A stretch of 35,479 nucleotides of DNA, taken from contig CAMGBT010000018.1 of the NCBI GenBank assembly GCA_946011725.1, forward strand, positions 1-35,479, read 5' to 3'. This document shows positions 23,429 to 31,255 of this stretch, piece by piece (positions within the stretch are counted from its first letter, which is position 1; each line of letters starts with the position of its first letter). The stretch is from an uncultured Bacteroidales bacterium. GTDB lineage: Bacteria; Bacteroidota; Bacteroidia; Bacteroidales; Muribaculaceae. The notes beneath the pieces are model-generated. The model made no database searches, was not told the origin of the DNA, and saw only the letters and a list, made by a program, of their open reading frames with translations. The position numbers and the translations under genes were made by a program.

Positions 23429-25411
23429 ATGAAACGAATTTTACTGCATATTCTCCTGATTTTTGTCGCGATTTCGACTTCGGCGCAAATTAACACCGAG
23501 CAAGTGTTGCGCGTAGGCCAGAATGCGCTCTATTTCGAGGACTATATGCTTTCCATTCAATACTTTAACCGCGTAATCCAGGCCAAGCCGTACTTGGCGC
23601 AGCCGTATTTCTACCGCGCCATCGCCAAGCTCAACCTCGAGGACTACGTTGGCGCCGAAGCCGATGCCACCGAGGCGTTGGATCGCAATCCGTACCTCAC
23701 CGATGCGTGGGAAGTACGCGGCGTGGCGCGCCAGAACTTGGGGCGCAACCGCGAGGCCATCTCCGACTATGACCACGCCTTGGAGCTGCTGCCCAACAAC
23801 CGCCACCTGCTCTACAACAAGGCTTTGGCGCTGATGGACATCGAGGACTATGCCGGCGCCGATTCCACCTATACCGACCTGCTGGCGGCTTATCCCAACA
23901 ACGACGGCGCCTACGTGGGCCGCGCGCAGTTGCGCCTGGCGCAAGGCGACACGGTGGCGGCCGAGGCCGACATCGACCGCGCCTTGGAAATCAACCGCAA
24001 CAATGCCAACGCCTACATCCTCCGTGCCGATATCAACATCAACCGCGACGACAATGTGGAAGCGGCCTTGGCCGCCATCGATGAGGCCATCCGCCTGCGT
24101 CCGCGCATCGCGGGCTTGTACATCAACCGCGCTTACCTGCGCTATCAGCGCGACGACTTCTTCGGCGCGATGGCCGATTTCGACTACGCCATCCAGCTCG
24201 ACCCGCTCAACTACACGGCGCTGTTCAACCGTGCCCTGTTGCTGATGGAGAGCGGCTCGCTCGACCGCGCCCTGTTGGACCTCGACCGCCTTATCGAGCT
24301 GAATCCCAACGATATGCGAGCGTACTACAACCGGTCGTTAGTGTGCTCGCAGAAGGGCTTGTACGACCGCGCCATCGCCGACATCAACCACGTGATTGAG
24401 GCCTACCCGGGTTTGCCGGACAGCTACTACATCCGCGGTGATATTTACGCCCAGCTCAAGGACTACAACCGCGCCGAGGCCGATTACAACCATGCGCACC
24501 GCCTCGCCCGCGACCTCCAGCCGCTCGAGGAGCAGCAGCAAGCCGCCACCCCCGAGCGCTCCACCGACGAGGCCGCCCGCCGATTCGCCACCATGGCCAC
24601 CGTGGAGGATAACGCCCAAGTGGAAGAAGAATACAACAACCAAGCCATCCGCGGCCACGTGCAGAACCGCTCGCACCAAATCCAGTCGTTAGGCTGGATG
24701 GAGCTGGCCTACCACTCCGTGGCCACCGAGTTGCGCCCCGACACATATTATATAAAGGAAGTCGACGACCTCAATTCCACCCGCATCTTGCGCTTCAGCA
24801 TCTGCGTCACCCCGGAATTGCCCATCATCGACGACGCCACCGCGGCGCAACACTTCTCATCCATCGACTATTACAATTCATACCTATCGTCACACGCACC
24901 CCGCGCAATCGATTACCTCGGTCGCGCCCTTGATTTTATGACCTTGCGCGACTATGCCGCGGCCACCGCCGACATCAACCGCGCACTCCAACTCACCCCC
25001 GACCAGCCCGTGGCGCTATATCTGCGGGCGCAGGCCAAATTCCACTCCTGGCAGATTGCTCGCGACAACCCCGACGAGCAGTTGGACGGCGCCACGCGAG
25101 CATCGCTGCAGCGCAAGTTGCTCGATGATGTGGCCACCGACCTGCGGCGGCTCATCGAACTGTCGCCGCGCATGGCCCAGGCGTGGTACAACTTGGCCGT
25201 GGTGCAGATTGCCGCCGAAGACTACACCTCCGCCCTCGCCGCCCTCAACAAGGCTATCGAAATCGAGCCTAACTTGGGCGAAGCGTGGTACAACCGCGGA
25301 TATGTGTACCTCACCCTCGGCAACGAGCGCCTCGGCATCGACGACCTCAGCCGGGCCGGGCAGTTGGGCATCGTTCCCGCTTACAACCTTATCAAACGTG
25401 TGACTAAATAA
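23429..25411 (+). CDS. Secreted tetratricopeptide-repeat protein
   Basis: A 660-residue protein. The signal peptide MKRILLHILLIFVAISTSAQ ends at a typical Ala-Gln site, so the protein is periplasmic or surface-exposed. At least ten tandem TPR units of about 34 residues fill residues 25-370 (for example NRVIQAKPYLAQPYFYRAIA and LDRLIELNPNDMRAYYNRSL). After a less regular middle (about 370-495, with a Gln/Glu/Ala-rich linker), three or four more TPRs close the protein (LNKAIEIEPNLGEAWYNRGY). TPR proteins are protein-interaction scaffolds; no enzymatic domain is visible. I choose ATG 23429, which starts the signal peptide, over an in-frame ATG 57 nt upstream that lies before the likely -7 box. 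DUF4301 follows after 37 nt and may be co-transcribed. Confidence 0.85.
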   Translation: MKRILLHILLIFVAISTSAQINTEQVLRVGQNALYFEDYMLSIQYFNRVIQAKPYLAQPYFYRAIAKLNLEDYVGAEADATEALDRNPYLTDAWEVRGVARQNLGRNREAISDYDHALELLPNNRHLLYNKALALMDIEDYAGADSTYTDLLAAYPNNDGAYVGRAQLRLAQGDTVAAEADIDRALEINRNNANAYILRADININRDDNVEAALAAIDEAIRLRPRIAGLYINRAYLRYQRDDFFGAMADFDYAIQLDPLNYTALFNRALLLMESGSLDRALLDLDRLIELNPNDMRAYYNRSLVCSQKGLYDRAIADINHVIEAYPGLPDSYYIRGDIYAQLKDYNRAEADYNHAHRLARDLQPLEEQQQAATPERSTDEAARRFATMATVEDNAQVEEEYNNQAIRGHVQNRSHQIQSLGWMELAYHSVATELRPDTYYIKEVDDLNSTRILRFSICVTPELPIIDDATAAQHFSSIDYYNSYLSSHAPRAIDYLGRALDFMTLRDYAAATADINRALQLTPDQPVALYLRAQAKFHSWQIARDNPDEQLDGATRASLQRKLLDDVATDLRRLIELSPRMAQAWYNLAVVQIAAEDYTSALAALNKAIEIEPNLGEAWYNRGYVYLTLGNERLGIDDLSRAGQLGIVPAYNLIKRVTK

Positions 25412-25448
25412 ACCATGAAATAATAATCCTAAAAAGACTCAAACCAAA

Positions 25449-26972
25449 ATGTTCACAGACAACGACTTACGACTCTTGCAATCCCGCGGCATCGCCCCGG
25501 AACAAGTGGAACAACAACTGCAACGCTTCGCCACCGGCTTCCCCTTCCTCCGTTTGGCCGGTAGCGCCACCCTCGGCCGCGGCATCGAAGACCTCACCGC
25601 GGCACAGGAAGACGCCGCCATCGCCCGTTGGCAGAAGTACTTAGCCGACGGCGGCGAAGTGGAGAAATTCGTGCCCGCATCCGGTGCCGCTTCGCGCATG
25701 TTCAAGGCTCTGTTTGCCTTCGTCGACGGTCCCGACACTGTGGCCGCCGATGGTTCGCCCGTGGCCAAACTCCTCGCTAACCTCGACCAACTCCCCTTCA
25801 AGGCCGAACTCGATGCCACCACCACTCGCCTGCACGGCGCCGACGCCGCCACCCTGTTGGCGCAAGGCCGTCAGAAGGAAATCATCGCCGCCATCATCGG
25901 CCGCGATGGCATGAACTACGGCGCTCTGCCCAAGGCACTGCTCACTTTCCACCGCTATGCCGACGCCACCCGCACCCCGTTGGAGGAACACTTCGCCGAA
26001 GGTGCGCAAACTGCCGCTTCCAACGGCCGCGTGAAGTTGCACTTCACCGTGTCGGCCGACCACCACGCACTGTTCGATGCCAAAATCGCAGCCGCTCAAC
26101 CCGCTATGAGTGAGCGCTTTGGTGTGGAATATGAAGTGTCGGTATCCGAACAAAAGCCTTCGACCGACACCGTGGCTGCCGCTCTCGATGGCTCCGCCTT
26201 CCGCGATGATAACGGCAACTTAGTGTTCCGCCCCGGCGGCCACGGCGCCCTCATCGCCAACCTCAGCGACATCGATTCCGCGGTGGTGTTCATCAAGAAT
26301 ATCGACAACGTGGTGCCCGATTCGCTGCGCCAACCCACCATCCGCTACAAGCAAGTGCTGGCCGGACGCCTCATCCAAGTGCACGACCAAATCGAAGCCT
26401 ACCTGACGTTGCTGCGCGAGGGTAGCTACACCTCCGACGACCTCGCCGCAATGGTAGAGTTTATGCGCACCGTCCTGTGCACCGAATCGCCGCTGTTCGA
26501 CAGCCTGCCCGAGGCCGAACTCGCTGACTATCTGCGCGGTAAATTCGAACGCCCCGTGCGCGTGTGCGGTATGGTACGCAACGACGGCGAACCCGGCGGC
26601 GGTCCGTTCATCGCCTTCAACCCCGACGGCTCCTGCTCGCCCCAAATCCTCGAATCCACCCAAATCGACCCCGACAACGCCGAGTACATGGCCATGATGA
26701 AGCAAGCCACCCACTTCAACCCCGTGGACCTCGTGTGCTACATCAAGGACGTCGACGGCCGCCACTTCGACCTGCCCAAGTTCGTGGACCCGCAAACCGG
26801 CTTCATCTCGTCGAAATCCTTCGCCGGCCGCGAGCTCAAAGCCCTCGAACTGCCCGGCCTATGGAACGGCGCCATGAGCAACTGGAACACCGTGTTCGTG
26901 CAAGTGCCCATCGAAACCTTCAACCCGGTTAAGACCGTGAACGACCTGCTGCGCCCCGCTCACCAAGCGTAA
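25449..26972 (+). CDS. DUF4301 family protein
   Basis: A 507-residue cytoplasmic protein of the Bacteroidetes DUF4301 family. No signal peptide or membrane segment is visible. Conserved-looking segments include EKFVPASGAASRMFKALFAF (about residues 75-94), which resembles the glycine-rich nucleotide-binding loop of GT-A nucleotidyltransferases, and LVFRPGGHGALIANLSDIDS (about 258-277). The segment KNIDNVVPDSLRQPT and a C-terminal SKSFAGRELKALELPGLWNG also stand out. A sugar-nucleotide transferase-like activity would be inference from those motifs alone; the biochemical function is not known to me. Codon use is strongly GC-rich and like the rest of the chromosome. The stop is followed by a 15-bp hairpin at 26989-27022. 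Confidence 0.82.
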   Translation: MFTDNDLRLLQSRGIAPEQVEQQLQRFATGFPFLRLAGSATLGRGIEDLTAAQEDAAIARWQKYLADGGEVEKFVPASGAASRMFKALFAFVDGPDTVAADGSPVAKLLANLDQLPFKAELDATTTRLHGADAATLLAQGRQKEIIAAIIGRDGMNYGALPKALLTFHRYADATRTPLEEHFAEGAQTAASNGRVKLHFTVSADHHALFDAKIAAAQPAMSERFGVEYEVSVSEQKPSTDTVAAALDGSAFRDDNGNLVFRPGGHGALIANLSDIDSAVVFIKNIDNVVPDSLRQPTIRYKQVLAGRLIQVHDQIEAYLTLLREGSYTSDDLAAMVEFMRTVLCTESPLFDSLPEAELADYLRGKFERPVRVCGMVRNDGEPGGGPFIAFNPDGSCSPQILESTQIDPDNAEYMAMMKQATHFNPVDLVCYIKDVDGRHFDLPKFVDPQTGFISSKSFAGRELKALELPGLWNGAMSNWNTVFVQVPIETFNPVKTVNDLLRPAHQA

Positions 26973-26988
26973 GCGCCCACCCTATAAC

Positions 26989-27022
26989 AGCGAGCGCTCG
27001 GCCGAAAGGCCGGGCGCTCGCT
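26989..27022 (+). terminator. GAAA-capped hairpin after the DUF4301 gene
   Basis: A 15-bp stem agcgagcgctcggcc / ggccgggcgctcgct with one mismatch and a GAAA tetraloop. There is no T-run after it, so termination is uncertain; it may be a 3'-end stabiliser. Confidence 0.45.
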
Positions 27023-27068
27023 ACGTGTCGGCCACTATCCGGCCCGAGCAGCAGCTCGGAGCTGGTGC

Positions 27069-27100
27069 AAAAAGCCATCCGAGCGCGCCGCAGCTCGGCT
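27069..27100 (-). terminator. Possible intrinsic terminator on the minus strand
   Basis: On the minus strand ccgagc (plus 27093-27098) pairs with gctcgg (plus 27079-27084), extended by aagcc/ggctt, and TTTTT follows (plus 27069-27073). It lies just beyond the small minus-strand frame at 27132-27308. Confidence 0.4.
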
Positions 27101-27131
27101 TCCGCCTCGCCTCAGGACCCAAGGCGGGCGG

Positions 27132-27308
27132 TTAGTTTTCCAGGTCGTTGGTTTGGATGGATTCGCCGTGGGAGGGGGCGGTGGTGATAGTGCATGTGTT
27201 GTTAGCTGAATCGTAAGGACCCGGATTAAGTAACTGTTTGGGTGAAAATCTGTAATACTTTTGGTAGATTTTTACAATTTGCGCGGCAAAATATACAAAA
27301 ACTTTCAC
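27132..27308 (-). pseudogene. Short minus-strand coding-like frame, possible gene remnant
   Basis: From GTG at 27308 a 58-codon frame runs to TAA at 27134-27132. Its last 25 codons (encoding ...TITTAPSHGESIQTNDLEN) use GC-ending codons exactly as the local genes do. A terminator-like hairpin follows. An in-frame stop lies 6 codons upstream of the GTG, no promoter is evident, and the 5' half is AT-rich. I do not recognise the product. It could be a small gene or the surviving 3' end of a degraded gene. The remainder of 27309-27641 holds the G8/GTTAAA block and otherwise AT-rich leader sequence. Confidence 0.3.
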
Positions 27309-27438
27309 GCCTGCGTCGTAAAATTAGCTATAATTAACTTCTGTGACTCGCCAAGAGTTTCGCCGCTTGTGATTTTCTTTCACAAAGATTATTAAATTTA
27401 AGTTAAGCGTAAAAATGTAATCAGCTGAATAACAGCAA

Positions 27439-27481
27439 GTTAAAAAGCGGGGGGGGAGAAAAACAGTTAAATATGGTTAAA
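27439..27481 (+). promoter_or_regulatory. G8 tract within a GTTAAA-repeat block upstream of pilus cassette 2
   Basis: GTTAAA at 27439, 27466 and 27476, with eight G at 27449-27456 between the first two and AGTTAAATAT at 27465-27474. This mirrors the block at 16229-16260. Downstream, TATTG (27484-27488) and TAAATCTA (27509-27516) could form a degenerate promoter with 20-nt spacing; another partial -7 is CAACTTTG at 27601-27608. Confidence 0.4.
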
Positions 27482-27641
27482 GCTATTGCGCCGTTCATTT
27501 TTTCGCCGTAAATCTACGTAGAGGATAAAGGCACACAAGGCTGCACGCTTATCTTAAACCACTTTTACGCAAGTACACCTTATCCATTCAGCGTAAGCTA
27601 CAACTTTGAACTTTATACCTGATTTGTTTTAGCATCTTAAT

Positions 27642-28904
27642 ATGAATTTACTGCACAAAATAGCTGTCGCCATTCTCATGGCGTCTACTGCTATCGTCGC
27701 CTCTGCGGTGGTGCAGGATTCTGTACGCATATATTTCAGACAAAGTAGGATTAATTTGGAAATGTCGTTGCATGGCAACGACACCGCGCTCTCTGCGATT
27801 AGAGACCGCATTAGTTGTCAGTACCCTGATAGCCTGTTTCGGTTGCAACGCTTGGAAGTGGTCGGTGCGGCATCGCCCGAAGGCTCCATAGCGTTCAACC
27901 GATGGCTTTCGGAGCGCCGTGCCGAGGTGCTGTTCAACTACTTCGGCCAATTGGAGCAGCTTCCTGATTCGATGATGTCCTTAACTTTTGTGGGCCGCGA
28001 CTGGCAGGGCCTCATCCGCATGGTCGAAGCCGATGCCAACGTGCCTTATCAATCGGAAGTGCTCGATCTCTTGCACGAAATCGTGGCGCATAACGGCGAG
28101 CCGTTCGACGGCCTCGACGCCGTGGCCTGGCTCAAGCATCTGCGTGGCGGCAAGCCCTACCTCTACATGTACCGCCACCTCTTCCCCGAGTTGCGAGCTT
28201 CGCAATTGCGGCTGTGGTACGCCTCCGTGTGGTACCTCCGCAAGTTGCAGTCCGCTCCTCTTACCGCTTTCCCCACACCTCTCACCTCGCGTCCCGAAGA
28301 ACTCTCACCTCTCACCCCATACTTCTTGCCTAAGAAATCGCCGCTATATTTGGCGCTGAAAACCAACCTGTTATACGACGCGCTGCTCATCCCGTCGATA
28401 GGCGCAGAGGTGTACCTCGGCGGCAACTTCTCCGTGGCAGCCAACTGGTCATACGGCTGGTGGAAAACCGACCATCACCACTGGTACTGGCGCGCTTACG
28501 GCGGCGACGTGGCCGTACGCTATTGGTTCGGCCAAGCCGCCCACCAAAAGCCGCTCACCGGCCATCACATCGGAGTGTACGCCCAAGCGTTCACTTACGA
28601 CTTCGAGGCCGGTGGCAAGGGCCAGATTGCAGGCCGTCCCGGCGGCTCGATTTGGGACAAGTGCCACGTGGGCGCCGGCATCGAGTACGGCTACTCGCTG
28701 CCCATCCGCCGCCGCCTCAAGCTCGATTTCACCATTGGTCTGGGCTACGTGGGCGGTCAGTACTGGGAGTACAAGCCCGTGGACGACTGCTACGTGTGGC
28801 AAGCTACCAAACAGCGCCACTGGTGGGGACCCACCAAGGCCGAGGTGTCGTTGGTGTGGCTCATCGGCCGCGACAACGTTAACCGGAAAGGAGGTGAGCA
28901 ATGA
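27642..28904 (+). CDS. DUF3575 outer-membrane protein of pilus cassette 2
   Basis: A 420-residue protein. A signal peptide (MNLLHKIAVAILMASTAIVASA) is followed by an OmpA-like segment (LEVVGAASPEGSIAFNRWLS, about residues 71-90) matching the equivalent region of the cassette 1 protein. A linker rich in Pro/Thr/Ser (about 214-233) leads to a classic DUF3575 barrel-like domain (LALKTNLLYDALLIPSIGAE, about 238 onward; YGWWKTDHHHWYWRAYGGD). The gene order DUF3575, DUF5119, fimbrillin is typical of Bacteroidales type V pilus loci, where it may assist export or anchoring (inference). The stop overlaps the next ATG (ATGA at 28901-28904) behind a strong Shine-Dalgarno sequence. Confidence 0.85.
   Translation: MNLLHKIAVAILMASTAIVASAVVQDSVRIYFRQSRINLEMSLHGNDTALSAIRDRISCQYPDSLFRLQRLEVVGAASPEGSIAFNRWLSERRAEVLFNYFGQLEQLPDSMMSLTFVGRDWQGLIRMVEADANVPYQSEVLDLLHEIVAHNGEPFDGLDAVAWLKHLRGGKPYLYMYRHLFPELRASQLRLWYASVWYLRKLQSAPLTAFPTPLTSRPEELSPLTPYFLPKKSPLYLALKTNLLYDALLIPSIGAEVYLGGNFSVAANWSYGWWKTDHHHWYWRAYGGDVAVRYWFGQAAHQKPLTGHHIGVYAQAFTYDFEAGGKGQIAGRPGGSIWDKCHVGAGIEYGYSLPIRRRLKLDFTIGLGYVGGQYWEYKPVDDCYVWQATKQRHWWGPTKAEVSLVWLIGRDNVNRKGGEQ
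28887..28897 (+). promoter_or_regulatory. Near-perfect Shine-Dalgarno for the DUF5119 gene of cassette 2
   Basis: AAAGGAGGTGA inside the end of the DUF3575 gene, 6 nt (counted from AGGAGG) before ATG 28901. It encodes RKGG here, whereas the equivalent site of cassette 1 is read in another frame as RKEV, so the nucleotide motif rather than the peptide is conserved. Confidence 0.8.
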
Positions 28905-29911
28905 TCCGATTCATCCGCCTGTTCAGCCTGCTGTGCTTGCTCCCGCTCCTCACCGCCTGCGAACATAAGGAGCTGTGCTACCAACACCCTCACGTGGGCC
29001 AAATCCGCGTGGAGTTCGATTGGATGTACGCGCCCGAGGCCAACCCGGCCGGCATGTGCGTGCTATTCTACCCCGTGGATGGCGGCGAGCCCATTCGCTA
29101 CGACTTCCGCGGCACCACCGGCGGCCAGGTGCAACTCCGCTCCGGCTCCTACTTGGTGATGTGCTACAATAATGATACCGAGGCCGTGCTCTTCAGCGGC
29201 ATCAATAATTTCTTCACCCATACGCTGTACACCCGCGCCGGCAATGTGCTCGAGCCTATCTACGGTAACGGCGCCAACTACGCGCCGCGCGCCGACGACG
29301 AGCCGGTGGTGATCTGTCCCGACCAAATGTGGGGTTCTGTGGCCACCGAGATGGAGGTGGGCGACTTCGGCGTGCGCTATCACTCCCACCGATTGGACGG
29401 TCGCGCCACGGTGGTGGAAGTGCCCATCACCGAAGAGCAGGTGATTGTGCTGTATCCCCACGAACTCACTTGCACCTATACCTACGAGGTGCGCAATGTG
29501 TCGAACCTCAAGCACGTGTCGCAGATGTGCGCTTCGCTCTCCGGTATGGCCGGCCGCCTCACCGTGGCCGATGAATCGCTCAGCGCCGAGAGTGTTACCT
29601 TGCCCTTCGACGCCAAAAGCGACGGCAACTTCACCATTTACGGCCAATTCTACACCTTCGGCCGCAACCTCAACAACCCCGAACGCAACCGATTATTACT
29701 CTATATAATCTTAGACAACGGCGACAAGTTCCTATACGGATCCGATGCCGACCGATTTGATGTCACCGACCAGGTGATTAGCGCACTCGACCGCCACCAT
29801 GTGCACATCATAGTGGATGGTCTCGACCTTCCGCAGCCAATCGAAAACGGCCACGGCTTCTCCCCCTCGGTGGACGATTGGCAAGTGGTGGATGAAGTCA
29901 TTCAAATGTGA
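28901..29911 (+). CDS. DUF5119 pilus-associated lipoprotein (cassette 2)
   Basis: A 336-residue lipoprotein with the type II signal peptide MIRFIRLFSLLCLLPLLTAC (Cys20). The mature start EHKELCYQHPHVGQIRVEFD and the WMYAPEANPAGMCVLFYP block are hallmarks of the DUF5119 family, thought to be related to Mfa2/FimB-like pilus anchors. The rest is beta-rich without transmembrane segments, consistent with an outer-membrane-attached, surface-facing protein. ATG 28901 overlaps the DUF3575 stop and is preceded by a strong Shine-Dalgarno. The fimbrillin gene follows after 71 nt. Anchor function is inference. Confidence 0.87.
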   Translation: MIRFIRLFSLLCLLPLLTACEHKELCYQHPHVGQIRVEFDWMYAPEANPAGMCVLFYPVDGGEPIRYDFRGTTGGQVQLRSGSYLVMCYNNDTEAVLFSGINNFFTHTLYTRAGNVLEPIYGNGANYAPRADDEPVVICPDQMWGSVATEMEVGDFGVRYHSHRLDGRATVVEVPITEEQVIVLYPHELTCTYTYEVRNVSNLKHVSQMCASLSGMAGRLTVADESLSAESVTLPFDAKSDGNFTIYGQFYTFGRNLNNPERNRLLLYIILDNGDKFLYGSDADRFDVTDQVISALDRHHVHIIVDGLDLPQPIENGHGFSPSVDDWQVVDEVIQM

Positions 29912-29982
29912 TTTTATCCCTAATAAAGTAAGAATCAACTAAATACAAACAAAATTATTATTAACTAAAAAACTTTTTGCGA

Positions 29983-31149
29983 ATGAAAAAGTATTTCCTC
30001 GGAGCAGCTGCCCTCTTGGCCCTGACCGCCTGCTCCAACGACGAAACCGTCGACCTCAACCAGGACGGCAACGTGATCTCCTTCGCCGTCACCGCCAACA
30101 ATCCCTCGCGTGCCGCTACTGGCGAGGTGTTCAACAACAACGCCCTGCCCACTGACTTCACTGTTTACGCAGCTTACGCTGGCCACACCTACTTCCAAAA
30201 CGAAACCTTCACCAGACAAGGCGCAACTTCTAACTACAACAGCGCCAATACTCACTACTGGCCTGCTGTTGACGGCATCAAAAAAGTAACCTTCGTGGCT
30301 TTCCGTAATGCAGGTGACAACCTCTCTACCAACTTCAATTGGAAGCCTGATGATGCTTCCACACTCAGCTACACAGTACCTGCAACAGCCGCCGAACAAA
30401 CCGACTTCATCTACGCTGTTACGAATTCTCAAAGACCTACCGGTGGTCAAGTTGGCCTCAACTTCCGCCACGCTCTGGCTCAAGTGGTGTTCAAAGCTAA
30501 AGTAACCAACCCCAACCTCTTTGTTGAAATCGCGGGCGTAAGCGTCTGCAACGCCAAAAACACAGGTATTTTCACCTTCCCGTTTGCTAATGTAACCGAT
30601 ACTAATCACGAAGATGACCAAGAAGGTGCATTCACATTCGACGATACCTACACTCAAGGTTCATGGTCTGCTCAAACCGGCAAGGTTAATTATGTCCTTT
30701 CCTTCGGCAAAGTAGATATCGCCAATGGTCACACCGAAAACCTCACAGCCTACGATCAACCTCGTAAAACCGATGCTAACACCCTGCTCCTCCTGCCGCA
30801 AAACACCGCTGCTTGGAATCTTACTTCCGGCAAACCTGCTTCGCAAGACGGTGCTTACTTCCTGGTAAAATGCCGCATCCGCAACGTTGCCAATGGCACC
30901 TCTGTTGACACCGCTCGCGACGTATACCTCTGGGGCTCTAATACGGAATATAAGGAAGTTGCTATTCCTGCTACTTTCAACTGGGAACAAGGCAAGAAAT
31001 ACATCATCACCTTCGTATTCGGTAACGGCAACGGTGGTTACAATCCCGAACCGGATACTCCCGAACCCGTGCTCGTGCCCATCAGCTTCACTGTCTCTGT
31101 TGACGACTTCGCCACAGTGTCTGAAGAAGTTAAAATGGAAGAACCTTAA
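29983..31149 (+). CDS. Fimbrillin family lipoprotein (cassette 2, likely stalk subunit)
   Basis: A 388-residue fimbrillin precursor. Signal peptide MKKYFLGAAALLALTAC (Cys17); Arg43 in NNPSRAATGE is a candidate maturation cleavage site, comparable to Arg50 of the cassette 1 pilins. The body shows the repeated beta-sandwich pattern of fimbrillins (NFRHALAQVVFKAKVTNPNL, about 164-183) and ends in a Pro-rich linker and a final strand (VLVPISFTVSVDDF). ATG 29983 is chosen; the TTG two codons upstream is less likely. Codons are skewed to GCT/GGT/GTT relative to neighbours, as for an abundant protein. It is distant in sequence from the two cassette 1 fimbrillins. A 9-bp hairpin separates it from the next gene. 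Confidence 0.82.
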   Translation: MKKYFLGAAALLALTACSNDETVDLNQDGNVISFAVTANNPSRAATGEVFNNNALPTDFTVYAAYAGHTYFQNETFTRQGATSNYNSANTHYWPAVDGIKKVTFVAFRNAGDNLSTNFNWKPDDASTLSYTVPATAAEQTDFIYAVTNSQRPTGGQVGLNFRHALAQVVFKAKVTNPNLFVEIAGVSVCNAKNTGIFTFPFANVTDTNHEDDQEGAFTFDDTYTQGSWSAQTGKVNYVLSFGKVDIANGHTENLTAYDQPRKTDANTLLLLPQNTAAWNLTSGKPASQDGAYFLVKCRIRNVANGTSVDTARDVYLWGSNTEYKEVAIPATFNWEQGKKYIITFVFGNGNGGYNPEPDTPEPVLVPISFTVSVDDFATVSEEVKMEEP

Positions 31150-31211
31150 TCCCATATCCTCCTACCTCTCTCCTCTCGCTTAGCAATATATAGATTGAGC
31201 TAATGACAGGG

Positions 31212-31249
31212 TGTGAGGGGGTAATACCCCTCACATTCACTAATTTTTC
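31212..31249 (+). terminator. Intercistronic hairpin / attenuator between the two cassette 2 fimbrillins
   Basis: A perfect 9-bp stem tgtgagggg (31212-31220) / cccctcaca (31227-31235) with a 6-nt loop, followed by a T-rich stretch (31241-31249). It ends 7 nt before ATG 31256. Partial termination here would give more of the upstream subunit than of the downstream one. Confidence 0.55.
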
Positions 31250-31255
31250 TTCGAA

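Noticed and set aside
27132-27308. Membrane-insertion factor YidD
   Set aside because: The IVKIYQKYYRFSP stretch superficially resembles the YidD N-terminus, but the conserved Cys-containing motif that follows in YidD is absent and the context does not fit.
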